Assembly: GCF_018332475.1 (NCBI RefSeq)
Contig: NZ_BOQB01000070.1
Span: forward strand, 1 to 35,863
DNA length: 35,863 nt
Direction: 5' to 3'
Source of the DNA: Bacillus sanguinis
GTDB taxonomy: Bacteria > Bacillota > Bacilli > Bacillales > Bacillaceae_G
Shown: positions 1 to 7,564 of the stretch, one piece after another
Numbering within the stretch: the stretch's first letter is position 1
Layout: the number at the start of each line of letters is the position of its first letter
Position numbers and translations under genes: made by a program
The notes under the pieces: generated by a model
What the model was told of the DNA's origin: nothing
The model's input: only the letters and a program-made list of their open reading frames with translations
The model's database searches: none

Positions 1-308
1 TATTAGGCGGAATGGTATACAAGCCTAGAGCATTAGAAAATGTTGAAATGGTCTTTGAAGGTTTAGCGATTGAGTGGTTTAAAGTGGAGAATGCAGCTCC
101 AGCAATTGGAAAAACAATTGGCGATCTTGAAATAAGAAAAACATATAGCGTAACGATCATTGCAGTTATGAAGAAGAATATGAAAAAGCTATTTAATCCA
201 GGGCCAGAAACGGTAATTGAAGAAGGCGACATGCTTGTAGTTTCTGGTGAGAGAGAAGAAATTAAAAAAATTATTAATGAGTTACTTTCGAATAGGGGGA
301 CTGACTAG
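1..308 (+). CDS. khtT: K+/H+ antiporter regulatory subunit (KhtT-like), 5' end outside window
   Basis: The frame is open from base 3, before the first ATG at 12, and no ribosome site precedes that ATG, so the gene almost certainly starts upstream. The visible part, about 100 residues, corresponds to the C-terminal RCK_C (TrkA-C) domain of KhtT-type proteins, which are about 160 residues long. It has the typical middle motif (IGKTIGDLEIRKTYSVTI) and ends with the EGDMLVVSGERE strand. In B. subtilis this domain binds c-di-AMP and gates the partner antiporter KhtU. The stop codon directly abuts the ATG of the antiporter gene at 309, so the two are translationally coupled. The family is inferred from sequence recall and from the neighbour. 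Confidence 0.8.
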   Translation, partial: LGGMVYKPRALENVEMVFEGLAIEWFKVENAAPAIGKTIGDLEIRKTYSVTIIAVMKKNMKKLFNPGPETVIEEGDMLVVSGEREEIKKIINELLSNRGTD

Positions 309-1508
309 ATGGATACGTTAATTTTTGAAGTTGGTACAGCGTTAGTATTAGTTGCAATTGCGGCAGTAATTGCTGGAAAGTTTAAATTCTCAGTAATTCC
401 GTTTCTAATTGTTCTTGGGATGTTAGTAGGACCACATGCGCCGACAATAGGTGTGATCGATTTCAAGTTTATTGAAAGTGCAAGTGTCATTTCCTTCCTT
501 GGACGGATTGGGGTTCTGTTCCTTCTGTTCTATCTAGGACTAGAATTTTCGATGAAAAAACTAATTAAATCTGGACGCTCTATTGCAATTGGCGGAACGA
601 TCTATATTTTAATTAACTTTTCACTTGGATTATTATACGGATTTATAATGGGGTTCCCTTTATTAGAAATCTTAATTATTGCGGGTATTATTACGATTTC
701 TTCTAGTGCTATTGTTGCTAAAGTGTTAGTGGATTTAAGAAGAACTGGTAATAATGAAACCGAATTAATTTTAGGAATTATTATGTTTGAAGATATATTC
801 CTTGCTGTGTATTTATCAGTTGTTTCAGGCTTAGTTCTAGGAGATCATGCTTCTTTCCTAGGGGCACTTACTTCAATTGGAATTGCTTTAGGATACATGC
901 TTCTATTCTTTATCGTAGCTAGAAAGGCGACGCCGTTATTAAATAAATTGCTTAATATTAGTTCAGATGAAATTTTCATTATTGTAGTATTTGCTTCATT
1001 ATTCTTTATTGCAGGTTTCTCAGAAACAATTCACGTTGCCGAAGCAATTGGAGCACTTCTTTTAGGATTAGTTTTCTCTGAGACAGAGCATAGTGACAGA
1101 ATTGAACATCTCGTTGTTCCATTCAGAGACTTTTTTGGAGCCATTTTCTTCTTCAGTTTCGGATTAAGTATTGATCCGTTTTCATTAGGCGGAGCGATAT
1201 GGTTAACGTTAGGTGCTGTCCTTCTTACAATCATCGGAAACTTTGTAGCGGGAATGATTGCAGGGCGACAAGCTGGATTATCTCATAAAGCGTCAACAAA
1301 TATTGGATTAACAATCGTTTCAAGGGGAGAATTCTCCATCATTATGGCCAATATCGGTATCGCTGGTGGTTTAATGTCAGTACTGAAACCATTCTCAGCA
1401 CTATACGTGCTTATACTATCCATCTTAGGTCCACTTCTGACGAAAGAGTCAAAGAATGTATATAAATTTTTAAATAAAATCTTTAAGTGGGATACGAAGA
1501 CTAACTGA
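309..1508 (+). CDS. khtU: CPA2-family K+(Na+)/H+ antiporter, KhtU-like
   Basis: This 399-residue protein is highly hydrophobic, with about 12 membrane segments, and is a monovalent cation:proton antiporter of the CPA2 family (Na_H_Exchanger domain). Family hallmarks are the early G-MLVGPHAP segment, the ITISSSAIVAKVL helix and the EDIFLAVYL helix carrying the acidic residues of the ion path. It has no C-terminal RCK domain; that role is supplied by the khtT product just upstream. The start ATG at 309 touches the khtT stop and is preceded by AGGGGG at 294-299. The pair would extrude K+ (and Na+) at the plasma membrane. A terminator follows at 1532. Confidence 0.85.
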   Translation: MDTLIFEVGTALVLVAIAAVIAGKFKFSVIPFLIVLGMLVGPHAPTIGVIDFKFIESASVISFLGRIGVLFLLFYLGLEFSMKKLIKSGRSIAIGGTIYILINFSLGLLYGFIMGFPLLEILIIAGIITISSSAIVAKVLVDLRRTGNNETELILGIIMFEDIFLAVYLSVVSGLVLGDHASFLGALTSIGIALGYMLLFFIVARKATPLLNKLLNISSDEIFIIVVFASLFFIAGFSETIHVAEAIGALLLGLVFSETEHSDRIEHLVVPFRDFFGAIFFFSFGLSIDPFSLGGAIWLTLGAVLLTIIGNFVAGMIAGRQAGLSHKASTNIGLTIVSRGEFSIIMANIGIAGGLMSVLKPFSALYVLILSILGPLLTKESKNVYKFLNKIFKWDTKTN

Positions 1509-1531
1509 ATGAAACAATGATTGTAGAAAAG

Positions 1532-1561
1532 GAATCTATGCTGATATAGATTCTTTTTTTA
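1532..1561 (+). terminator. Rho-independent terminator of khtTU
   Basis: Stem GAATCTAT (1532-1539) pairs with ATAGATTC (1546-1553), followed by seven T. Confidence 0.85.
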
Positions 1562-1657
1562 TTGTCATTGTTGGAAGGGAGAAAGAGTAGGTTTAATATT
1601 TTACATATTGTGGCATACATATAGAAAAAGGGTGCTTGGAAAGGGGAATAAAGAGAA

Positions 1658-2092
1658 ATGGAACTCCAGTTTCAAAATGTATATCAACAGGTGGAGAATT
1701 GGTATGTGTTGGATTCGGAGCTTCCTTGGGATGTCAAAAGGCTTAGAGACGATTTGTTTTCATTGATTGAAGTATGTAAAACGCCAGTGATTTTTTGTGA
1801 TACGTGTGATGCGAACCATGTGCTTCTATCATTAGGAGAAGAAGAAGAGGAATTTTTATTCCCAGTAGGTGGTTTTTATCATAAAGAAAAACAATTAATT
1901 TTTGTTTGTATATGGGAAGAGTATGAGCAAGTGCTCAAAACACTACTACATGAATTTCGCCATGCGATGCAGCATAAGAGAGAGGTATTGTATGTTGGAA
2001 ATGAATTGTATGAAGATAGATGGATTGAGAAAGATGCGAGGAAGTTCGCGGAGAGGAAGTTAGATGAATATAAAAATAGAAAGTTAGTGTAA
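1658..2092 (+). CDS. small HExxH protein of unknown function (DUF3920-like)
   Basis: This 144-residue soluble protein has no signal peptide. Residues around 103-107 read HEFRH in the context LLHEFRHAMQHKRE, a zinc-metallopeptidase-like HExxH helix, followed about 25 residues later by an acidic WIEKDARKFAERKL helix that could give a third ligand. A CxxC pair (CDTCDA) lies at about residue 49. The layout recalls ImmA/IrrE and SprT-like minimal metalloproteases. I associate it with the uncharacterised Bacillus family DUF3920, from memory only. The start ATG at 1658 has AAGGGGAATAAAGAG upstream, a slightly distant ribosome site. It is monocistronic, bracketed by terminators. Function unknown. Confidence 0.7.
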   Translation: MELQFQNVYQQVENWYVLDSELPWDVKRLRDDLFSLIEVCKTPVIFCDTCDANHVLLSLGEEEEEFLFPVGGFYHKEKQLIFVCIWEEYEQVLKTLLHEFRHAMQHKREVLYVGNELYEDRWIEKDARKFAERKLDEYKNRKLV

Positions 2093-2125
2093 AGCATAGT
2101 GGAGAAATGGCACTGTGCTTTTTTG
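2091..2125 (+). terminator. Rho-independent terminator
   Basis: AAAGCATAGTG (2091-2101) pairs with CACTGTGCTTT (2111-2121) with one G-U pair, then a T run. The stem overlaps the stop codon of the HExxH gene. Confidence 0.75.
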
Positions 2126-2146
2126 TTGATTACTAAAAGTAAGTGA

Positions 2147-2175
2147 TTGACTTTTATGAAGTTTAGTTCTAAACT
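2147..2175 (+). promoter_or_regulatory. promoter with palindromic operator for the MarR gene
   Basis: The -35 TTGACT (2147-2152), a 17-bp spacer and the -10 TAAACT (2170-2175) form a good sigma-A promoter. A perfect inverted repeat, AGTTTAG-tt-CTAAACT (2160-2175), covers the spacer and the -10. A dimeric repressor bound here would block the promoter, most simply the MarR protein encoded 30 bp downstream (autoregulation, inferred). Confidence 0.65.
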
Positions 2176-2203
2176 AATGGTATGAAACGAGCGAGGTGAT
2201 AGA

Positions 2204-2614
2204 GTGAAAACAGAAGATAGACTTGGATTACTATTATGGTTTCGTTTATCACGTTTTTATAACAAAAGTATTCGTGAGACGAATCAGCATTTGAAAGAAT
2301 GGAATGTATCTGCCGCTCAGTTTGATGTACTAGCCCAAGTTGGAGGACATGGTCGTTTAACGCAGCAAGAGCTTGGAAATAAGCTATTTGTTACGAAGGG
2401 AAATATTACACAGCTTTTAAATAAAATGGAGCAGCTGGAGTGGATTCGTCGTGAACAAGAGGGTACTACAAAATATATTTCGTTAACTGAAAAGGGAAAA
2501 GCTTTATATGAAGAAATCGTTCCGCCTCAAGAAACATTCCAAGCGGAGCAGTTTCAAAATTTAAATGTAGAAGAACAATATCAATTATTACAATTACTAA
2601 AAAAATTACAATGA
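2204..2614 (+). CDS. MarR-family regulator, probably MhqR-like
   Basis: This 136-residue winged-helix protein has the MarR layout: an N-terminal dimerisation helix, a recognition helix region LTQQELGNKLFVTKGNITQLLNKMEQLEWI and a wing (EGTTKYISLTEKGKALYEE). The start is GTG at 2204, chosen because GAGGTGAT lies at 2193-2200. There are no cysteines in the DNA-binding part, so a thiol redox switch of OhrR type is not suggested. Between this gene and the pirin gene lies a palindrome close to the B. subtilis MhqR operator, and MhqR controls quinone and catechol resistance genes, so an MhqR-like role is the best guess. Autoregulation is likely through 2160-2175. Confidence 0.8.
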   Translation: MKTEDRLGLLLWFRLSRFYNKSIRETNQHLKEWNVSAAQFDVLAQVGGHGRLTQQELGNKLFVTKGNITQLLNKMEQLEWIRREQEGTTKYISLTEKGKALYEEIVPPQETFQAEQFQNLNVEEQYQLLQLLKKLQ

Positions 2615-2632
2615 GAAAAAATTTTAAAATAA

Positions 2633-2648
2633 ATCTTGAATTCGAGAT
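2633..2648 (+). promoter_or_regulatory. MhqR-type operator before the pirin gene
   Basis: ATCTTGAA-TTCGAGAT is a palindrome with a single imperfect pair. It resembles the MhqR consensus as I recall it (ATCTcGAAtTCGAGAT). It lies between the MarR stop and the pirin ribosome site and overlaps a possible -10 (GATAAT, 2646-2651). Confidence 0.5.
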
Positions 2649-2665
2649 AATATGAGGTGAAGGGT

Positions 2666-3364
2666 ATGTTTAGAAAAGTTGATCATAAAAATATGGGAAG
2701 AGCGAATCACGGTTGGCTAAATACACATTTTCATTTTTCATTTGCGAATTATTATAATCCTAATAACATGAACTTCGGTGCATTACGTGTCATTAACGAT
2801 GACCTAGTAGCACCGCAAACAGGTTTTGATATGCATCCGCACCGTGATATGGAAATCATTTCGTACGTTGTAGATGGTGCTTTAACACATGAGGATAGCA
2901 TGGGGAACCGCGGAACAATTGAGCGAGGGCATGTTCAATATATGAGTGCTGGCACAGGTGTATTTCATAGTGAGCATAATTTAGGAAATGAAACACTACG
3001 TTTACTACAAATTTGGATTTTACCAGACCGTGCGGACCATAAACCAAACTATGGTGAGTTTAAATTTGATTGGAGCAAACGTGAAAACGAATGGTTTCAT
3101 ATGGTATCTCCATTAGAAGGCGGGGCACCAATTCAAATTCACCAAGATGCGAATTTATATTCTTTATCGTTAGATGCAGGAAAAGAAATTCATTTTCCTG
3201 TGAAAGAAGGCCGTCAATTGTACCTTGTACAAATTGAAGGAAGTAGTGTAATCAATGGTGAAAATCTTGTTATGCGTGATGCAGCAGAAGCGGTGGAAGA
3301 AGATATTCATATTGAAGCGAAAGAGCAATCTCATTATTTAGCAATTGAATTAAAAAGACAATAA
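2666..3364 (+). CDS. pirin family protein
   Basis: This 232-residue bicupin has the pirin signature. The N-terminal cupin carries the metal-binding histidines in FDMHPHRDMEIISYVVDGALTHEDSMGN and HSEHN, with the glutamate ligand nearby, and the C-terminal cupin is weaker. Bacterial pirins are Fe/Mn proteins, some of which act as quercetinases that oxidise flavonoid or catechol-like substrates. I start at ATG 2666 (MFRKVDHKNMGR), since GAGGTGA at 2654-2660 is correctly spaced. A GTG at 2657 is in frame but overlaps that ribosome site. It lies downstream of a MarR regulator and an MhqR-like operator, which fits a role in aromatic or quinone detoxification (inference). Confidence 0.85.
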   Translation: MFRKVDHKNMGRANHGWLNTHFHFSFANYYNPNNMNFGALRVINDDLVAPQTGFDMHPHRDMEIISYVVDGALTHEDSMGNRGTIERGHVQYMSAGTGVFHSEHNLGNETLRLLQIWILPDRADHKPNYGEFKFDWSKRENEWFHMVSPLEGGAPIQIHQDANLYSLSLDAGKEIHFPVKEGRQLYLVQIEGSSVINGENLVMRDAAEAVEEDIHIEAKEQSHYLAIELKRQ

Positions 3365-3380
3365 AAGATTAAAAGAAAAA

Positions 3381-3410
3381 GAGGACATCCGATAGATGCC
3401 CTCTTTTTTT
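3381..3410 (+). terminator. Rho-independent terminator after pirin
   Basis: GAGGACATC (3381-3389) pairs with GATGCCCTC (3395-3403) with one mismatch, followed by seven T. Confidence 0.75.
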
Positions 3411-3521
3411 GAGTGGAATTGTCAGAAAAAACTTTCTCAAATTTTCGGTAAAGGTATCGACTTGAAAAACAAGAATTGTATAAAAGTGTCAAAAATCTTT
3501 ATGGGAATGGGGAATGTTATA

Positions 3522-5171
3522 GTGAAAAAGCAAGTCATTTCATCAGCATTAGCCTTAACTGTTATCGCCGGGGGATTTGGAACATTTGGAGCAACGACAA
3601 CGAAAGCAGAAGAACAAAAAATTCAATATCATCAAGAATTTAAAACACCTGCATACATAGGTGAAGAATGGAAAGCACCAGAAGGACTAGATAAAAAAGA
3701 AACGGTCTTTCAATATTTAGAAAGTAAGAAAGATATGTTCAAATTAGCAGGAAATATTGATAAACATTTCAATGTCGTTGGGGAAGAAAAAGATGCTGAA
3801 TCTGGCACAACACACGTGAAGTTAGTTGAAAAACATAACAACATTCCTGTGTATGGTTCAGATCAAACTGTTACACTAGATAAAGAGAATAATGTAAAAG
3901 CATTCTTCGGACAAGTAATTCCGAATTTAGAGGATAAAAATATTCCTACGTTTGCAAATATTAGCGCAGAGCAAGCAGAAACGATTGCAAAGGCAGATAT
4001 TGAAAAAGAAGTGGGTAAAGTAAAGAATTATGACGGTGTGAAAAAAGATTTATTTGTTTATGAAAAAGATGGAAATTACTATCTTGCATATTTAGTGAAA
4101 GCGTCGATTTCAAAACCAGCTCCAGGATATTGGCATTATTTTGTTGATGCAACGAATGGAAATGTGATTGAGAAATATAATGCTGTAGATCACATTACAG
4201 GATTTGGTTACGGAGTACTAGGAGCTAGACAATCATTTGAAATTGCTCAAGATGAGAAAACAGGAGCATTCCATTTATTTGATGGTAAACGTGGACAAGG
4301 TGTTCATACATTTGATGCAGAGAATATGGATGAAAACTTGTTTAATATATTCTCCCAATGGTTCGGACATACAGGTGTTGAAGTAGAAAGTAAGAATAAG
4401 TTCTTTGATGATAAAGCAGCGGTTGATGCGCATGTAAATGCAGGAAAAGTATATGATTACTACAAAAAGACATTTAATCGTAACTCGTTCGATGATAAAG
4501 GTGCGAAGCTTATTTCCTCTGTTCACGTAGGTGAAAGCTGGAATAACGCAGCTTGGAATGGTGTGCAAATGATGTATGGTGATGGCGATGGTACAACATT
4601 TATTCCATTATCTGCTGGATTAGATGTTATCGGTCACGAATTAACGCATGCTGTAACGGAACATACAGCAAATCTTGTTTATAAAAATGAGTCAGGTGCG
4701 TTAAATGAATCGTTGTCTGATATTATGGGTGTCATGGTTGAGAAGAAGAGCTGGGATTTAGGTGCTGACATTTATACACCTGGAAAACCTGGTGATGCAC
4801 TTCGTTCTCTGAAAGATCCAGCATCTATTCCAAATCCATTAAAACCAGGTGAAGGTTACCCAGATCATTACAATAAACGCTACACTGGAACAGCTGATAA
4901 TGGCGGCGTTCATATTAACAGTAGTATTAACAATAAAGCTGCCTATTTAGTGTCTGATGGCGGAGAGCATTACGGCGTGAAAGTAACTGGAGTAGGCCGT
5001 GAAGCGACAGAAAAAATTTATTACCGTGCTCTTACGAAATATTTAACTGCAAACTCTGACTTTAAGATGATGCGTCAAGCGGCACTTCAGTCAGCTGAAG
5101 ATTTATATGGTAAAGATTCTAAAGCTGTACAAGCTGTAACGAAAGCTTATGATGCAGTAGGCGTAAAATAA
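3522..5171 (+). CDS. secreted neutral metalloprotease, peptidase family M4 (bacillolysin)
   Basis: This 549-residue preproenzyme has a Sec signal peptide (KKQVISSALALTVIAGG, cleavage near TTTKAEE), an FTP/PepSY propeptide of about 200 residues, then the thermolysin-like catalytic domain. Zinc and catalysis: HELTH at residues 372-376, the third ligand Glu396 in GALNESLSDIMG (20 residues after the second His, as in thermolysin), and the active-site His in GGVHINSSINNKAAYL. The start is GTG 3522, with GGGGA at 3509-3513. An upstream in-frame ATG at 3396 sits inside the previous terminator and is rejected; ATG 3501 is a weaker alternative. The product is an extracellular endopeptidase acting on hydrophobic residues. 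No PlcR box was seen upstream. It is transcribed alone. Confidence 0.92.
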   Translation: MKKQVISSALALTVIAGGFGTFGATTTKAEEQKIQYHQEFKTPAYIGEEWKAPEGLDKKETVFQYLESKKDMFKLAGNIDKHFNVVGEEKDAESGTTHVKLVEKHNNIPVYGSDQTVTLDKENNVKAFFGQVIPNLEDKNIPTFANISAEQAETIAKADIEKEVGKVKNYDGVKKDLFVYEKDGNYYLAYLVKASISKPAPGYWHYFVDATNGNVIEKYNAVDHITGFGYGVLGARQSFEIAQDEKTGAFHLFDGKRGQGVHTFDAENMDENLFNIFSQWFGHTGVEVESKNKFFDDKAAVDAHVNAGKVYDYYKKTFNRNSFDDKGAKLISSVHVGESWNNAAWNGVQMMYGDGDGTTFIPLSAGLDVIGHELTHAVTEHTANLVYKNESGALNESLSDIMGVMVEKKSWDLGADIYTPGKPGDALRSLKDPASIPNPLKPGEGYPDHYNKRYTGTADNGGVHINSSINNKAAYLVSDGGEHYGVKVTGVGREATEKIYYRALTKYLTANSDFKMMRQAALQSAEDLYGKDSKAVQAVTKAYDAVGVK

Positions 5172-5179
5172 TAAGAGAA

Positions 5180-5212
5180 AAAGACCTGACTAGGATGTCA
5201 GGTCTTTCTGTA
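5180..5212. terminator. bidirectional terminator between protease and SufT-like gene
   Basis: AGACCTGAC (5182-5190) pairs with GTCAGGTCT (5197-5205). A T-rich tract on the right and an A run on the left serve both convergent genes. Confidence 0.8.
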
Positions 5213-5213
5213 T

Positions 5214-5531
5214 TTAGTCGCGAATACCTAATGCGATTTTCGCCATACGTGACATGCGTTCTTTAGACCATGGTGGATTCCAAACGACATTTACTTCTAT
5301 TTCATTGACTTCAGGTACGTTCGTTGATAATACTTTTTTTACGTCTGATACAATTTGCCCAGCCATTGGACAGCCGATAGAAGTCATCGTCATCGTAATG
5401 ACAGCATTATTATTTTCATCTGCTGTAACGTCATAAACTAATCCAAGATTAACGATATCAACACCTAATTCAGGATCAATAACAGCTTCTAAATTGGCAT
5501 ATAATTTATTTTCAAATGCTTCTTGTGACAT
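5214..5531 (-). CDS. SufT-like / DUF59 (MIP18 family) iron-sulfur assembly protein
   Basis: This 105-residue protein has the MIP18 signature: VIDPELGVDIVNLGLVYDV near residues 16-34, then TMTSIGCPMAGQIVSDV with the conserved cysteine, and a C-terminal VVWNPPWSKERMS block. Members (B. subtilis YitW, SufT, PaaD) help Fe-S cluster maturation. The longer frame starting at 5570 is rejected because CAGGGGGTGCT (plus 5536-5546) is a clear ribosome site for ATG 5531. A Fur-like box overlaps its -10, which would tie expression to iron. It is a single gene between two terminators. Confidence 0.85.
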   Translation of the reverse strand: MSQEAFENKLYANLEAVIDPELGVDIVNLGLVYDVTADENNNAVITMTMTSIGCPMAGQIVSDVKKVLSTNVPEVNEIEVNVVWNPPWSKERMSRMAKIALGIRD

Positions 5532-5554
5532 AAGTAGCACCCCCTGCATTTTAA

Positions 5555-5574
5555 TGATATCGATTCTCATTATA
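5555..5574 (-). promoter_or_regulatory. promoter -10 with Fur-like box
   Basis: On the minus strand TATAAT (5574-5569) runs into a 15-bp stretch (5569-5555) that matches the 7-1-7 Fur consensus TGATAATnATTATCA at 11 of 14 positions. The -35 region is weak. The box is inferred and is less good than the one at 9502. Confidence 0.4.
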
Positions 5575-5607
5575 ACGGAAATATGTATAATATGCAGGAA
5601 ATGAGCT

Positions 5608-5640
5608 CAAAAAAATATCCCTTTTGGAAGAGGGATACTT
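5608..5640 (-). terminator. terminator of the first chemoreceptor gene
   Basis: TATCCC (5616-5621) pairs with GGGATA (5632-5637); on the minus strand seven T follow (A run at 5609-5615). Confidence 0.7.
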
Positions 5641-5648
5641 TTTAAAGG

Positions 5649-7340
5649 CTATTCAGTTTTGAAGTGTGATACGAGTTGATCTAATTCTTCAACTGTTTGT
5701 TTCATTTGTTTAGCTGTTTGTGTCATCTCATTCATAGTAACAACTTTTTTCTCAGCAGATTGTGCTGTTGCTGCTGTTTCACTAGATACTTCAGTCGAAA
5801 TAGAAGCGATATTATTCAGTGAAGCGTTCATTTCTTCAGCACTTGCAGCCATTTCTTCAGCAGTTGCTGAGATGTCTTGCATTTGAGTAGATACTTTATT
5901 TACTTGCTCCACAATTGTTGTGAAAGAATTGCCAGCTTCACGAATGACATGAATGCCTTCAAATGCCTCAGAACGACCTTGTGACATCATAGAGCTCGCA
6001 GTTTCAGTGTCTTGTTGAATTTGATGTAGTAATTGGTTAATATCTGTTGCAGCAGTTTTAGATTGTTCAGCAAGTTTTCGAACTTCATCAGCTACGACAG
6101 CGAAACCTTTTCCTTGTTCGCCAGCACGAGCTGCTTCAATAGATGCATTTAAAGCAAGTAAGTTTGTTTGTTCTGCGATATTAGAAATAGATTGTACAGC
6201 TGTATCAATATATTTCGTGTGTGTGATTAGACGTTCGACCACTTCTGATGTAGCATTTACAGCTTCATGTATCGTTGTCATTTGTGAAACAGATTTTTGA
6301 ATAACAGTACTTCCATCGTTAGCCTGTTCAGATGTAGCTACAGCCAGTTCAGTTACAGATGAAGCAGATTCAGCAATGCGCTGAACACTTACTGCCATAT
6401 CGTCCATTGCAGTTGAGCTTTCTTCCATGCTAGAGGCTTGCGATTGAATACTTTCATTTAAGTTGGACATCGTGCTTTGAACTTTTATTGTTGCCTCGCG
6501 TGATATATTCGTCTTTTCTAGCATGTTTTCAGAAGCGTTTTGTACTTCTACAGATGTTTTTTGAACACGATTAATGATATGTTGTAGGTTTTCTAACATT
6601 TTATTAAATGATGTTGCGATCGTACCAATTTCATCATTACTATTTACTTGTAGACGGGCTGTTAAGTCACCTTCTTGAGATGATAATTCTTTTAGTTTAC
6701 TATCAATTTGTTGAATTGGTTTTACAAGTTTACCAGAGAACCACCATGCAAGAATAATAGCTACGATAATACAAATAACAAGTGATAAGAAGACAACATA
6801 TTCAATTTGTAGTGAAGATTGATCAATTTTTTTAATAGATTGATCACGTAACTTAGCTTGTTCATTACTGTAATTTGTGAAATCACCAATTACTTTATAA
6901 ACAGTACCATTTTCTGCATAAGCTACTTGTAAAGCCTCTTCCCACTTTTGTTCTTTTGCGAGAGGGAAAACTTTTTCTTCAATAAATTTTCTCCAAGTGG
7001 ATCCTGATTCCATTGTATCTTTCACAGATTGAGAAAGGTTAGGATTTGAAAGAAGTTGCTCTTTCTTATCTTCAAGAAGTTTACTCATCGAATTAAATTT
7101 GTCTAATTCGACCTCATCATGTTGTAATAAATAACCTCTTAAAGCAGAGAGTTGTACTTGATAAGCATCCCCAGCCTCTTTTAATTGTGTTGCCAGTGGA
7201 GAAATTTCTTTTTGTAATGCTTTTGTTTGATGAGATTGATCCATGGTAAAGAATAAAATAAAAGCTAAGGCGATGCCAAATAAAGCGCAAATCGATCCCA
7301 TCATGAACATTAGTTTTTTTCGAATGCTAATAAAATTCAT
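5649..7340 (-). CDS. methyl-accepting chemotaxis protein (4HB sensor, paralogue A)
   Basis: This 563-residue transmembrane receptor has a first membrane segment at about residues 10-32, an extracellular helical bundle of about 150 residues (four-helix 4HB_MCP type), a second membrane segment at about 183-203 ([20 protein letters not shown]), a HAMP domain, then the coiled-coil signalling domain with the invariant hairpin tip [21 protein letters not shown]. It should signal to CheA/CheW at the cell pole; the ligand is unknown. Start ATG 7340 has AGGAGG about 11 bases upstream. It is a close paralogue of the gene at 7565-9259, which lies just upstream in the same direction, so they are a tandem duplication. 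It has its own promoter (7449-7457). Confidence 0.9.
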   Translation of the reverse strand: MNFISIRKKLMFMMGSICALFGIALAFILFFTMDQSHQTKALQKEISPLATQLKEAGDAYQVQLSALRGYLLQHDEVELDKFNSMSKLLEDKKEQLLSNPNLSQSVKDTMESGSTWRKFIEEKVFPLAKEQKWEEALQVAYAENGTVYKVIGDFTNYSNEQAKLRDQSIKKIDQSSLQIEYVVFLSLVICIIVAIILAWWFSGKLVKPIQQIDSKLKELSSQEGDLTARLQVNSNDEIGTIATSFNKMLENLQHIINRVQKTSVEVQNASENMLEKTNISREATIKVQSTMSNLNESIQSQASSMEESSTAMDDMAVSVQRIAESASSVTELAVATSEQANDGSTVIQKSVSQMTTIHEAVNATSEVVERLITHTKYIDTAVQSISNIAEQTNLLALNASIEAARAGEQGKGFAVVADEVRKLAEQSKTAATDINQLLHQIQQDTETASSMMSQGRSEAFEGIHVIREAGNSFTTIVEQVNKVSTQMQDISATAEEMAASAEEMNASLNNIASISTEVSSETAATAQSAEKKVVTMNEMTQTAKQMKQTVEELDQLVSHFKTE

Positions 7341-7400
7341 ATGATAAAAAGCCTCCTTGTGAAATCTTAGTATTAGAATTAATAAATGTAAAAAATTGAA

Positions 7401-7457
7401 AGAAAGCTTTACTCCGTTTGGAATAAAGCTTTCTTCTTTCCTTTAGGAATTATAGCA
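7401..7457 (-). promoter_or_regulatory. extended -10 promoter and 5'-leader hairpin of paralogue A
   Basis: On the minus strand TGCTATAAT (7457-7449) is an extended -10. Shortly after the expected start, AGAAAGCTTTATTCC (7434-7420) can pair with GGAGTAAAGCTTTCT (7415-7401) with one G-U, giving a 15-bp stem near the 5' end of the mRNA. A T-rich stretch follows three bases later, so it could attenuate transcription or only stabilise the mRNA. Confidence 0.5.
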
Positions 7458-7495
7458 GACGGAATGAGAGATAGAAAGAGATATTTTAAGGCGAA

Positions 7496-7526
7496 AAAAG
7501 AGAGGTTGTAAATCTCTCCTTTTAAA
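7496..7526 (-). terminator. probable terminator of chemoreceptor paralogue B
   Basis: On the minus strand GAGAG (7518-7514) pairs with CTCTC (7504-7500), then T6. The stem is short and can extend through A-U pairs. Confidence 0.5.
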
Positions 7527-7564
7527 AATTAAGAACTTATAGAAGTATACATGAAAGTTTCGCT

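Noticed and set aside
3396-3521. N-terminal extension of the M4 protease from ATG 3396
   Set aside because: The ATG lies inside the pirin terminator, has no ribosome site, and would put 42 residues before a clear signal peptide starting at GTG 3522.
3411-3521. PlcR box upstream of the M4 protease
   Set aside because: I looked for TATGnAA...TNCATA because proteases of this group are often in the PlcR regulon; no match was found.
4275-4568. 97-codon minus-strand ORF within the M4 protease gene
   Set aside because: It is antisense to a well-supported gene, with no ribosome site or recognisable domain.
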